DNA of 64,000 nucleotides from Tahibacter soli. GTDB lineage: Bacteria > Pseudomonadota > Gammaproteobacteria > Xanthomonadales > Rhodanobacteraceae. A program made the translations under genes and the position numbers. A model generated the notes under the pieces. It saw only the letters and a program-made list of their open reading frames with translations, had not been told where the DNA came from and ran no database searches. The stretch spans positions 186,001-250,000 of the forward strand of contig NZ_JAOVZO020000020.1 in the NCBI RefSeq assembly GCF_025717065.2. Direction: 5' to 3'. This document shows positions 27,168 to 36,684 of the stretch, piece after piece (position 1 is the stretch's first letter; each line of letters begins with the position of its first letter).

Positions 27168-28925
27168 CTAAGACACCGCGTCGTGAAACTGCATCTTGTG
27201 CAGCGCCGCGTAGTGGCCGTCGCGCGCGAGGAGTTCGGCGTGACTGCCCGCCTCGACGATGCGGCCGTGGTCGAGCACGACGATCTGGTCGGCGTGTTCG
27301 ATCGTCGAGAGCCGGTGCGCGATGACGAGCGTCGTGCGCTCCTTCATCAGTCGCGAGAGCGCATCCTGGATCAGCCGTTCCGATTCGGTGTCGAGCGCGC
27401 TCGTCGCTTCGTCGAGGATCAGGATCGGCGCGTTCTTCAGGATCGCGCGCGCGATCGCGATGCGCTGGCGCTGGCCGCCCGACAACAGCGCGCCGCCCTC
27501 GCCCACCATGCTGTGGATGCCGTGCGGCATGCGTTCGATGAATTCCATCGCGTTCGCCGCGCGCGCGGCCGCGACGATGTCGGCTTCGCTCGCGCCGCCG
27601 AGCGCGCCGTAGGCGATGTTGCGCGCGACCGTGTCGTTGAACAGCACGACATGCTGGCTCACCAGCGCGATCTGGCGGCGCAGGCTCTCGAGCGTCCAGT
27701 CGCCGATCGGCCGCCCGTCGACGACGATCTCGCCGTCGCTCGGTTCGTAGAACCGCGGAATGAGACTCACGAGGCTCGACTTGCCGCCGCCCGAACGCCC
27801 GACCAGCGCCGTGACGCTGCCGGGCGCGCAATAGAGGCTCACGTCGCGCAGCGCGTCGACGTGGCTGTCCGGATACTTCAGCGTGACGCGCTTCAGGTCG
27901 ATTTCGCCGCGGCTGCGGTCGAGCTCGTGCGTGCCGTGATCGGGCTCCGACGGCAGGTCGACGATCGCGAACAGGTCCTGCGCCGCCGCGACGCCGCGCT
28001 GCATCATCGCCTGCACCGTGGTCAGCCGCTTGAGCGACGGCAGCATCGTCAGCATCGCGGTGATGAGCGACATGAACGCGCCGGAGCTCATCGTTTCGAG
28101 CGTGGCCGGCCGCGTGGCGAAAAAGATGATGATCGCGAGCGCCGACGCCGCGACGATCTGCACGAGCGACGTCGACAGCGCATTGGTCGACGCCACTTTC
28201 AGATTGAGCACGCGGTTCTGCTCGTTGACCTCGGCGAATCGCCCGGTCTCGTAGCGCCTGCCGCCGAACACCTTCACTTCGCGCTGGCCGCCGACCACTT
28301 CCTCGACGATGCCGGTGACCGAGCCGACGGAATCCTGGATGCGCCGCGCGATGCGCCGGTAGCGCCGCCCGACGAACCACACGACGAGCGCGATCAGCGG
28401 CGCCATGATGAAAAGCGTCAGCGTCAGCTGCCAGCTGTGATACAGCATCACGCAGATCATGCCGGCGACCATCAGACTGTCGAGCACGATCACCTTGACC
28501 GCCTCGGTGCTGGCGTTGGCCACCTGCTCCACCGTGAACGTCACGCGCGACAGCAGCTGTCCGCTCGGCTCGCGATCGAAGAAGCTTGCGGGCATCGCAA
28601 GGTAGCGGCCGAAGATTTCCTCGCGCAGCCGGTGCACCACGCCGCGGCCGATGCGCGCGACGCCGTAGTCGGTGAACCACGTCGCGATGCCGCGCACGAC
28701 GAACAGCGACACGATGACGATCGGCATCCAGAAGATCGTCGTCGGATTGCGCGCGCCGAAGAGGTCGTCGAGCATCGGCTTGATCAGCCACGCGAACAGC
28801 GACGCGATGCCGGCGTCGAGCGCCATGCCGGCGAGCGCGAGCGAGGCGATGGGCCAGTGCCGCGCGCTGTAGCCGAGCAGGCGTCGGTAGGTGACGGCGG
28901 CCGACGCCGGCTTCGCGGCGCTCAC
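27168..28925 (-). CDS. msbA: lipid A export ATP-binding/permease protein
   Basis: A 585-residue fused ABC half-transporter. Six transmembrane helices occupy the first ~310 residues, and the nucleotide-binding domain has Walker A GRSGGGKSS, signature [14 protein letters not shown] and Walker B ILILDEATSALD. Synteny with exbB, exbD and lpxK identifies it as MsbA, the inner-membrane flippase for lipid A-core. The GTG start at 28925 overlaps the exbD TGA as GTGA, so the two are translationally coupled. Confidence 0.93.
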   Translation of the reverse strand: MSAAKPASAAVTYRRLLGYSARHWPIASLALAGMALDAGIASLFAWLIKPMLDDLFGARNPTTIFWMPIVIVSLFVVRGIATWFTDYGVARIGRGVVHRLREEIFGRYLAMPASFFDREPSGQLLSRVTFTVEQVANASTEAVKVIVLDSLMVAGMICVMLYHSWQLTLTLFIMAPLIALVVWFVGRRYRRIARRIQDSVGSVTGIVEEVVGGQREVKVFGGRRYETGRFAEVNEQNRVLNLKVASTNALSTSLVQIVAASALAIIIFFATRPATLETMSSGAFMSLITAMLTMLPSLKRLTTVQAMMQRGVAAAQDLFAIVDLPSEPDHGTHELDRSRGEIDLKRVTLKYPDSHVDALRDVSLYCAPGSVTALVGRSGGGKSSLVSLIPRFYEPSDGEIVVDGRPIGDWTLESLRRQIALVSQHVVLFNDTVARNIAYGALGGASEADIVAAARAANAMEFIERMPHGIHSMVGEGGALLSGGQRQRIAIARAILKNAPILILDEATSALDTESERLIQDALSRLMKERTTLVIAHRLSTIEHADQIVVLDHGRIVEAGSHAELLARDGHYAALHKMQFHDAVS

Positions 28926-29353
28926 TTTTTCGGTGCTTCCTTCGACGGCGTAGTGGCGATCGACAGCCGCGTGAAGCCGACCTGGCCGAGCGCGTCCATC
29001 GCGGTGACGACGGCCTGGTGCGGCGTCTTCGCGTCGGCGCGGATCGTCACCGGTCGCGTGCGGTCGTCGCCGGCGGTCTGCACGAGCGCTTCCTTGAGCG
29101 TGTCGACGCTCGGATTCAACACTTCGTTGGAATCGATGAAATAACGGCCGTCGCTGTCGATCTGCACGGTCAGCGACTGGTCGGGCGACGATTCCGCGGT
29201 TTCGCTGGCCTGCGGCAGATTCACCTTGAGCCGCGCGCGCTGCTCGAAGGTGGCGGTGAGTACGAAAAACATCAGCAGCGTGAGCATGACGTCGATCAAC
29301 GGAATCACGTTGATCTCGAAATCGTCTTCACGCCGGGCGGCGCCGAGCTTCAT
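28922..29353 (-). CDS. exbD: ExbD/TolR family biopolymer transport protein
   Basis: A 143-residue protein with a short cytoplasmic start (MKLGAARREDDFEINVIPLI), a single transmembrane helix (DVMLTLLMFFVLTATF) carrying the conserved proton-path Asp, and a periplasmic domain. With the ExbB-like protein 9 bp upstream it should form a proton-driven motor energising TonB or an equivalent. The stop overlaps the msbA start. Placement in front of msbA-lpxK suggests that envelope assembly and energised outer-membrane functions are co-expressed. Confidence 0.9.
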   Translation of the reverse strand: MKLGAARREDDFEINVIPLIDVMLTLLMFFVLTATFEQRARLKVNLPQASETAESSPDQSLTVQIDSDGRYFIDSNEVLNPSVDTLKEALVQTAGDDRTRPVTIRADAKTPHQAVVTAMDALGQVGFTRLSIATTPSKEAPKK

Positions 29354-29362
29354 GCGTCGTCC

Positions 29363-30016
29363 TCAGCGCACCGCGCGCACGGTACCGCCTGGCGCGGCCG
29401 CGGTTTCCGCGGCCGACTGCGCGGCGAGTTCGTCGAGCAGCGAGGTAGCCTCTTTCTCCATGCCGACGACGAGGCCGGCGACCTTGGAGCGGAAGAAGCG
29501 GTGGAACACGTACGCCGGCACCGCGACGACGAGGCCGAGCGCCGTGCACACGAGCGCCTCGCCGATGCCGCCGGCCATCTGCTGCGCGTCGCCGATGCCG
29601 TGCACCATCACCGCGAGGAACATGCGGATCAGGCCGATGACGGTGCCGAGCAGGCCCAGCAGCGGCGAAATCAGCGCGATCGTGCCGAGGGTGTTCAGAA
29701 AGCGCTCGAGGCGGTGCACGACGTGGCGGCCCGTGTCCTCGATGCGTTCCTTGATGATTTCGCGCGGGCGATTGCGCACGTTCAGCGCGGCGGCGAGCAA
29801 TTCGCCGAGCGGGGAATTTTTGCTCAACGTATCGATGTGCGACGGGTCGAGCTTGCGCGTACGCGCCCACGCGCGCACCTGCTCGCCGAGTTCGGGCGGA
29901 ATCACGGCCTTGCGGCGCAAGGTCCAGAAGCGCTCCAGGATGATGGCCAGGGCCATCGCCGAACAGACCAGAATGGGCGCCAGCGCCCAGCCGCCCGCCA
30001 TCAGGATTTCAAGCAC
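29363..30016 (-). CDS. exbB: ExbB/TolQ/MotA family proton channel protein
   Basis: A 217-residue protein from a GTG at 30016 (GGAG upstream). It has an N-terminal helix (WALAPILVCSAMALAIILER) and two C-terminal helices in the MotA/TolQ/ExbB domain (TIALISPLLGLLGTVIGLIR and GIGEALVCTALGLVVAVPAY). It forms the pentameric channel around the ExbD dimer. It is the first gene of exbB-exbD-msbA-(repeat)-lpxK. Confidence 0.9.
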   Translation of the reverse strand: MLEILMAGGWALAPILVCSAMALAIILERFWTLRRKAVIPPELGEQVRAWARTRKLDPSHIDTLSKNSPLGELLAAALNVRNRPREIIKERIEDTGRHVVHRLERFLNTLGTIALISPLLGLLGTVIGLIRMFLAVMVHGIGDAQQMAGGIGEALVCTALGLVVAVPAYVFHRFFRSKVAGLVVGMEKEATSLLDELAAQSAAETAAAPGGTVRAVR

Positions 30017-30170
30017 GTGCGATCACTCCGCTACGAAAAGCCGTGGGTTGCGGCCGACGGCCGCGCAATCAGGGCGATCATACCAGCGAAAACGGGGGTG
30101 CTTGTGCGGGAGTGCTCACGGCGCGGATGCGCGGCGCAGGACTTCGAGACATGCGAGACGTCGGACTTCT

Positions 30171-30299
30171 CCCCTCCCCCGACGCCGTCGGGGGAGAGGG
30201 CCGGGGTGAGGGGGCGACGCGGCGCGCTGCGTCGAGGTCGACGACACCCGTGCGTCGCCCCACCCTGCCCTCTCCCCGAGCAAGCTCGAGGGAAAGGGT
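30171..30299. repeat. hairpin-pair intergenic repeat, copy B
   Basis: CTCCCCCGAC-GCC-GTCGGGGGAG (30174-30196) is a 10-bp perfect hairpin. It is followed by GGTGAGGGGGCGACGC, whose near-complement GCGTCGCCCCACC lies ~50 bp downstream, and by an imperfect hairpin CCCTCTCCCCGAGC...GCTCGAGGGAAAGGG. The sequence vocabulary is the same as copy A at 26989-27113. It fills the 288-bp gap between the RND pump gene and exbB and probably acts as the terminator of the efflux operon. Confidence 0.65.
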
Positions 30300-30304
30300 T
30301 GCGG

Positions 30305-33300
30305 TTACGCCGCCGGCTCGCTCTTGCGCGAAATCCAGCCGCGCATGGCGTCGCGCCAGACGCGCCGCACCCACATGCGCATGTCGTCGAGCTGCGCGTA
30401 GATCACCGGCAGCGCGAGCAGCGTCACCGCCGTCGAGAAGACGAGGCCGCCGGCGATCGCACGCGCCATCGGATAGTACGGCGGGCCGTCGCCGCCCATT
30501 TCCGTGCTGCTGATGCACAGAGGCACCATGCCGAGGATCGCCGTGCCCATCGTCATCAGGATCGGCCGCAGGCGGTCGCGCGCGCCGGCGACCAGCGCCT
30601 CGGTGCGCCTCAGCCCTTCGTGCCGCAGCTGGTTCACGTGCACGATCATGACGATGCCGTTGTTCACGACGACGCCCATGAGGATCAGTATCCCGATCGA
30701 CGCCATGATCGAGAACACCGTGCCGGTCAGCCAGAACAGCCAGAACACGCCGAACACCGAGAACACGAACGTCGTCATGATCGCGGCCGGAAAAATCAGC
30801 GACTCGAACATGATGCACATCACCACATAGACGAGCACGAGCGCGAGCAGCGTGTTGTTCGCCATCTGCTGGCCCGCCTCGTCTTCCTCGTCGAAGCTGC
30901 GGCCGAAGCTCCAGCGATAGCCGGCCGGCAGGCTGACCGACTTCATCGCCGCCTCGATCGCCTTCTTCGCATCGTCCATCGTCGTGCCCGGCGCGAGGTT
31001 CGCGGCGATCGGCAGCGAGGTCTGGCGGCCGTCGCGCTGGATCGCCGACGCGGCCTCCTGCGTGCGCACGTCGACCATCGCCAGGAGCGGCACGAGCGTG
31101 CCGTCGGCGCGGCGCAGCTTGAAGTCGGCCATGTCGTTGACGCTCTGCGCGTCGGCGCCCTGGAAGCGCAGCCACACCGGGATCTCGGTGTCGCCGTTGC
31201 GGAACTCGCGCAGCGGCGCGCCGCGCAGCGCGATGCCGACGTAGCTCGCCACCTCGGTCGCCGAGAAGCCGTACGACTTGGCGCGTTCGCGGTCGACGCG
31301 CACGGCCACTTCGCGGTCGCCGGTACGTTCGGCCGTGCGCACGTCGCGCAGGCCCGGCACGCGCGCGAGCACCGGCATCACGGCCTCCGACAGCTCGTGC
31401 AGCTGCTCCATCGAGTCGCCGCTGAGCGAAATGCGCAGGCCCTCGCTGTTGCCGCCGCCGTTGCGGTCGAACGTCACCTTGCCGATCGGAATCTTCGGCA
31501 GCTCCTTGCGGATGTCCTCCATGACCGCCTGCGACGTGCGCGTCATCTCCTTCGCGTCGATCAGGATGACGTTGGTCATCGCGTTGCCGCGCTCGTCGGC
31601 GTAGCTGTACACCGACTTGATCTGGAACTCTTTCTTTTTTGACAGAAGGTACTCTTCCACCTTCGCGATCGACTTCTTCAGCTCGTCGAGGCGGTACAGG
31701 CCGTTGAGGTCGTACTGCAGGCGCAGCGTGGAGCCTTCGCCGGACGGAAACATGTCGAACTTCGTCTTCGTCATCGGCAGCGCGATGCTGACCACGGTCA
31801 GCAGCAGCACGCAGAACGTCGTGATCTTGCGATGCGCGAGCGTCCAGTCGATCAGGCGCGCGTAGCTGTCCTGCAGGCGCGTCACGAACGTCTTCTTGCC
31901 GACGAACTTCGGCGTCGGCAGGCGCGCCGACAGCATCGGCACGATCGTGACCGCGACGAGCCACGAGGCGAGATGCGCGATCGACATCGCGACCGCCACC
32001 TGGGTCAGGAAGATGCTGATCTGGTTCTTCGTGCCGAAGATGTTCGGCAGGAACACAACGATGCTCGCGAACGTGCCCGCGGCAATGGCCACGCCCACGG
32101 CCTGCGTGCCCTGCACCGCGCAGTACCACGGCTTTTCCGGGTACTTCTCGCGGTACTGGTAGATGCTTTCGACGACGACGACGGCGTTGTCGACGAGCAT
32201 GCCGACCGCGAGCAGCAGCCCCATCATCGACAGGATGTTGAGCGTGATGCCGAAGAAGTACATGCAGCCGAGCGTCATCACGAAGCAGATCGGAATCGCG
32301 AGCGACACCATCAGCGTCGAGTTGATGTCGCGCAGGAAGTAGAACAGCACGAACACCGACAGCAGCGTGCCGATGATGCCGGCCTCGGACAGCTCGTACA
32401 GCGACGAGGTGACCGCGTCGGCCTGGTCTTCGAGCGCGTAGACGTCGATGCCGCGCATTTCCGGCGACTGCTTGATGCGGTCGACCTCCTCGTTGACCAG
32501 CTTCCCGACTTCCACGAGGTTCGCGTTGCGCTCCTTGAAGATGTCGATGCCGATCGCCGGTCGCGTGTCGAGGCGGCGCATGTAGTCCAGGCGCGCGGGC
32601 TTCAGGCTCACGTCGGCGACGTCGCCGAGCTTCAGGCCGCGGTCGTTGATGACGAGGCTGCGCACGTCGTCGAGATTTTTCCACTCGCCCTGCGGCTGAA
32701 CGCGATAGCGCGTCTGGCCGTCGAGGATCTGGCCGGCGGAGACGGAAAAATTCGCCTTCTGCAGTTTTTCGTACAGCTCGTTGAGGCTCACGCCGGTCGC
32801 GGCGATGCGATCGGACGACAGCTCGATCTGCAGCTCGGGCGGCGAGACGCCCTGGATCTGCACGCGCGCCACGCCCGGAATGCGCTCGAGCGGACGCTTG
32901 ACCTTGCGGTCGAGCAGTTCGTACGAGTTCGACATGTCCATGTCGCTCGACACGCGCAGCTGCAGGATCGCCTCGTCGGACGTCGAGAACTTCAGCACCT
33001 GGTAGCGCTGCAGATCGGACGGCAGGTCCTTGCGGATCGCGTCGATCTTCTCGCGCGCCTCGACGGCCTTGACCGCGACGCTGTTGCCCCATTTGAACTG
33101 CAGGAAGATCTGCGCGCCGTCGGCGCGCGAGGTCGACTGCATGCGCTGGATGCCCGGGATCGTCGCGAGCGCCTCCTCGATCGGCCGCGCGAGCACGCGC
33201 TCGACCTCGGCCGGCGTCGAGCCCGGATACGGCACGTCGACGAACAGAAACGGCACTTCGATGTCGGGGAATTTCTCCAGCGGCAGCCGGACCGCGGCGA

Positions 33301-33379
33301 TCAGGCCGATCACCATCATCGACACGAAGAACATGATGATGGTGACGGGCCGTTTGAGGCTCAGCTCCGCGAGCGTCAC
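30305..33379 (-). CDS. RND efflux permease, second pump subunit (Asp-Asn variant)
   Basis: A 1024-residue RND (HAE-type) pump, from a GTG at 33379 that overlaps the TGA of the upstream pump as GTGA. N-terminal ELSLKRPVTIIMFFVSMMVI and KFPDIEVPFLFVDVPYPGS are family signatures, with twelve transmembrane helices and two large periplasmic loops. In helix 4 the proton relay reads GMLVDNAVVVVES, so the second of the two aspartates found in AcrB (Asp407-Asp408) is Asn. The other pump in the operon keeps both. The pair may form a heteromeric pump, as MdtBC does; substrate unknown. Confidence 0.9.
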   Translation of the reverse strand: MTLAELSLKRPVTIIMFFVSMMVIGLIAAVRLPLEKFPDIEVPFLFVDVPYPGSTPAEVERVLARPIEEALATIPGIQRMQSTSRADGAQIFLQFKWGNSVAVKAVEAREKIDAIRKDLPSDLQRYQVLKFSTSDEAILQLRVSSDMDMSNSYELLDRKVKRPLERIPGVARVQIQGVSPPELQIELSSDRIAATGVSLNELYEKLQKANFSVSAGQILDGQTRYRVQPQGEWKNLDDVRSLVINDRGLKLGDVADVSLKPARLDYMRRLDTRPAIGIDIFKERNANLVEVGKLVNEEVDRIKQSPEMRGIDVYALEDQADAVTSSLYELSEAGIIGTLLSVFVLFYFLRDINSTLMVSLAIPICFVMTLGCMYFFGITLNILSMMGLLLAVGMLVDNAVVVVESIYQYREKYPEKPWYCAVQGTQAVGVAIAAGTFASIVVFLPNIFGTKNQISIFLTQVAVAMSIAHLASWLVAVTIVPMLSARLPTPKFVGKKTFVTRLQDSYARLIDWTLAHRKITTFCVLLLTVVSIALPMTKTKFDMFPSGEGSTLRLQYDLNGLYRLDELKKSIAKVEEYLLSKKKEFQIKSVYSYADERGNAMTNVILIDAKEMTRTSQAVMEDIRKELPKIPIGKVTFDRNGGGNSEGLRISLSGDSMEQLHELSEAVMPVLARVPGLRDVRTAERTGDREVAVRVDRERAKSYGFSATEVASYVGIALRGAPLREFRNGDTEIPVWLRFQGADAQSVNDMADFKLRRADGTLVPLLAMVDVRTQEAASAIQRDGRQTSLPIAANLAPGTTMDDAKKAIEAAMKSVSLPAGYRWSFGRSFDEEDEAGQQMANNTLLALVLVYVVMCIMFESLIFPAAIMTTFVFSVFGVFWLFWLTGTVFSIMASIGILILMGVVVNNGIVMIVHVNQLRHEGLRRTEALVAGARDRLRPILMTMGTAILGMVPLCISSTEMGGDGPPYYPMARAIAGGLVFSTAVTLLALPVIYAQLDDMRMWVRRVWRDAMRGWISRKSEPAA

Positions 33380-36300
33380 GACGCATGCTCCAGCGTCGCG
33401 GAAGCCTGCTTCGCCGCGTGGCGCTCGGCGCGCGCGCGGTACCAGGCGTCGCCGCGGAAATCGAGGCGGTCGTAGACGATCGGAATCACGATGAGCGTCA
33501 GGAGCGTCGACACCGCGAGGCCGCCGATCACCGTGATCGCCATCGGCGCGCGCACTTCGGCGCCGTCGCCCAGGCCGATCGCGAGCGGCAGGAAGCCGAT
33601 CAGGGTGCACAGCGTCGTCATGACGATCGGACGCAGGCGCGACTCGGCGCCCTGCACGATCGCCTCGCGCCGCTCCACGCCGGCCTCGCGCAGCTGGTTG
33701 ACGCGGTCGATCAGCACGATCGCGTTCTTCACCACGATGCCGACGAGCATGATGAGGCCGATGAACACGACGACGCTGATCGCGTTGCCGGTGAGCTTCA
33801 GCGCCAGCACCGCGCCGACCGCCGCGAGCGGGATCGAGAACATGATCACGAACGGATGCAAGAGCGATTCGAACTGCGAGGCCATGACGAGATAGACGAG
33901 GAAGATCGCAAGACCCAGCGCGAAGATCAGCGAATTCGTCGACTGGTCGAGCTCTTCGCTCTGGCCGCCGATATTGACCGCGACGCCGGCCGCGAGCGGA
34001 TTCTTCGCCAGGATCGAGCGCACGTCCTCGACCGCGGTGCCGAGATCGCCGTAGGCGAGATTCGACGACACGATCGCGACGCGCTCCTGGCTCACGCGAT
34101 GGATTTCGCTCGGGCCTTCGGTCGCGATGACATCGGCGACGGCCGACAGGCGGATCGGTTTTTCGGCGCCGGGATTGACGATGAGGTTGCGGATGTCGTC
34201 GACGCTCGCGCGGTCGTCTTCGCGCGCCCGCACCAGCACGTCGATCTTGCGGTCGCGGAAGTTGTAGCGCGTGGCGACTTCGCCGCGCACCTTGCGCACC
34301 ACCTGGTCGGCGATCGTGCGCGTGGTGAGGCCGAGCGCGGCGGCGCGATCCTGGTCGAACCGGATCTGCACTTCGGGATAGCCGCCCTCGACGGTCGACT
34401 TGACGTCGGCGAAGCGCGGCGATCCGCGCAACAGGCCCGCCAGCTTCTTGCCGGCCTTTTCCAGTACGTCGAGGTCGTAGCCGCGGATCTCGATTTCGAG
34501 CGGCGTCGAGAACGACAACAGCTGCGGTCGCGAGAACTTCGTGTCGCCGCCCGGGTGCGTGGTCATCGTCTTGCGCAGCGCTTCGATCGCCGCGCGCTCG
34601 CCCTTTTCGCCGACGCCGGGCTTGAGCGCGATCAGGAGCTTGGCGATGTTCTCGCCCGATTCGGTCGGGTTGGCGTCGAGGCGCGTACCGACGCCCGACA
34701 CGCCGTAGATCGACTCGATGTTCGGATCGTCCGCGTGCTTCAACTGCAGTTCGCGCGCGAGCGCGTCGGTGTCGGCGAGCGGCGTGCCCGGCGCGAGCTT
34801 CACCGTCATTTCGAAGCGGCCCTGGGCGAGCTGCGGAATGAGGTCCATGCCGAGCGTCGGTACGAGCATCACGGAGCCGACGAACGACGCGGCCGAAAAC
34901 GCGAGCACGAGCCACGGGTGCTTGAGCGCGCCGGGCAGCATGCGCGTATAGCCGGCGGCGATCGCGTTGTACGGCAGCAGCACGCCCTTGCCGACGAAGC
35001 GCAGCACGGCGCCGACGATGCGGGCGACGAAACCGATCACGATCGCCGCAAGCCACACGATCGCGCGAATCGCCACGCCGATGCCGTAGCCGAGCATGCG
35101 CAACAGCCAGCCCGGCCAGCCGAACACGCCGGGGCGGCGCTCGGGCTTCGTGCGGACGCGCGCCTTGTTCTCGTCTTCTTCGACGAACGCGAGCGGCTTC
35201 TGACCCTTGAGCGACGCGAGCATCGGAATCAGCGTCATCGCGACGATCAGCGAAATCAGCATCGCGAACGTGATCGTCAGCGCCTGGTCGCGGAACAGCT
35301 GGCCGGCGACGCCCTGCACGAACACGAGCGGGAAGAACACGGCGACCGTCGTCAGCGTCGACGCGGTCACCGCCATGCCGACTTCCTTCGTGCCCTGGAT
35401 CGCCGCTTCGACGTACGACATTCCCTTCTCGCGCAGTCGCGCGATGTTTTCGAGCACGACGATCGAGTCGTCGACGACCATGCCGGTGGCGAGCGCGAGG
35501 CCGCCGAGCGACATCACGTTGAGCGACAGGTCGGCGCGGCCCATGAAGAAGAACGTCGTGACGAGCGATACCGGCAGCGACAGCGAGATGATGAACGTGC
35601 TCCAGCTGTCCTGCAGGAAGAAGAAGATCACGAGAATCGCGAGCAGGCCGCCGATCAGCGCGTCGATCTTCACCTCGTGCAGCGCGTGCTCGATGAAGAT
35701 CGACTGGTCGTCGATGACGGACAGCTTCGCGTCGGGCGGCAGCGTCGTCTTGAGCTTTTCGACGGCCTTCTTCACGCCCTGCGCGACGCTGACCGTATTG
35801 CCGTCGCCTTCCTTGTAGATCGCAAGCTCGATCGCCTCGGCGCCGTCGATGCGCACGATGCCTTCGCGTTCCTTGTAGCTCTGGTGAACCTTGGCGACGT
35901 CTTTCAACCGGATCGGCACGCCGTTGTCGATCTTGACCAGCAGCTCGCGCATTTCCTCGAGGTTCGCGAACTGGTTGATCGTGCGCACGAGGTAGCGCTG
36001 CGAGCCTTCTTCGATGCGCCCGCCGGAGATGTTGACGTTTTCGTCCTTGAGGCGCTGCACGACGTCGCTGACGGTCAGCGACAGCTGCGACAGCTTCTGC
36101 TGGTCGATCTCGACCGCGACCTCGTCTTCGAGGCCGCCGCCGACCTTGACCGCGGCGACGCCGCCGATCGGTTCGAGGCGCTTCTTGAGCTCGTCGTCGG
36201 CGAAGCGGCGCAGCTGCTTCAACTGCGCTTCGTTGAACGTCGCGGTCGGCTTCGCCGCGCCCAGGCCGTAGCGGATGATCGGGTCGGTCGACGGATTGAA

Positions 36301-36684
36301 GCGCAAGAGCAGCGGCTTTTTCGCTTCGAGCGGCAGCTGCAGCGTTTCGAGCTTGTCGCGAACCTCGAGGCTCGCCATGTCCATGTCGGTGCCCCAGGTG
36401 AATTCCAGGATCACGTCGGACTGGCCGGTGCGCGACACGGAATGCAGCTTGCGCACGTTCTTGACGACGCCGAGCGATTCCTCGACCGGCTTGGTGATGA
36501 GGTTTTCGATTTCGAGCGGCGCGGCGCCTTCGTATTCGGTGCGGACGGTCAGCGTCGGATACGAAAGATCGGGCAGCAGGTTCACCTTGAGCCCGGCGAG
36601 CGCGATGATGCCGAACAGCACGAAGGTCACCGTGACCATGCCGACGGTCACGCGGCGGCGGGTAGCCAGTTCCACAATGCTCAT
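33376..36684 (-). CDS. RND efflux permease, first pump subunit with an extended central insertion
   Basis: A 1102-residue RND pump. The ATG at 36684 overlaps the adaptor stop as ATGA. Helix 4 has the standard GMVVDDSIVVLEN relay. Compared with typical ~1030-residue pumps there is an extra ~70-residue segment after IPMLASLKGQKPLAFVEEDE, including a charged linker (NKARVRTKPERRPG) and a long hydrophobic/amphipathic stretch (GIGVAIRAIVWLAAIVIGFV ARIVGAVLRF). This falls between helices 6 and 7, on the cytoplasmic face in AcrB. It may be a membrane-surface helix or docking element for the partner pump. Confidence 0.9.
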   Translation of the reverse strand: MSIVELATRRRVTVGMVTVTFVLFGIIALAGLKVNLLPDLSYPTLTVRTEYEGAAPLEIENLITKPVEESLGVVKNVRKLHSVSRTGQSDVILEFTWGTDMDMASLEVRDKLETLQLPLEAKKPLLLRFNPSTDPIIRYGLGAAKPTATFNEAQLKQLRRFADDELKKRLEPIGGVAAVKVGGGLEDEVAVEIDQQKLSQLSLTVSDVVQRLKDENVNISGGRIEEGSQRYLVRTINQFANLEEMRELLVKIDNGVPIRLKDVAKVHQSYKEREGIVRIDGAEAIELAIYKEGDGNTVSVAQGVKKAVEKLKTTLPPDAKLSVIDDQSIFIEHALHEVKIDALIGGLLAILVIFFFLQDSWSTFIISLSLPVSLVTTFFFMGRADLSLNVMSLGGLALATGMVVDDSIVVLENIARLREKGMSYVEAAIQGTKEVGMAVTASTLTTVAVFFPLVFVQGVAGQLFRDQALTITFAMLISLIVAMTLIPMLASLKGQKPLAFVEEDENKARVRTKPERRPGVFGWPGWLLRMLGYGIGVAIRAIVWLAAIVIGFVARIVGAVLRFVGKGVLLPYNAIAAGYTRMLPGALKHPWLVLAFSAASFVGSVMLVPTLGMDLIPQLAQGRFEMTVKLAPGTPLADTDALARELQLKHADDPNIESIYGVSGVGTRLDANPTESGENIAKLLIALKPGVGEKGERAAIEALRKTMTTHPGGDTKFSRPQLLSFSTPLEIEIRGYDLDVLEKAGKKLAGLLRGSPRFADVKSTVEGGYPEVQIRFDQDRAAALGLTTRTIADQVVRKVRGEVATRYNFRDRKIDVLVRAREDDRASVDDIRNLIVNPGAEKPIRLSAVADVIATEGPSEIHRVSQERVAIVSSNLAYGDLGTAVEDVRSILAKNPLAAGVAVNIGGQSEELDQSTNSLIFALGLAIFLVYLVMASQFESLLHPFVIMFSIPLAAVGAVLALKLTGNAISVVVFIGLIMLVGIVVKNAIVLIDRVNQLREAGVERREAIVQGAESRLRPIVMTTLCTLIGFLPLAIGLGDGAEVRAPMAITVIGGLAVSTLLTLIVIPIVYDRLDFRGDAWYRARAERHAAKQASATLEHAS

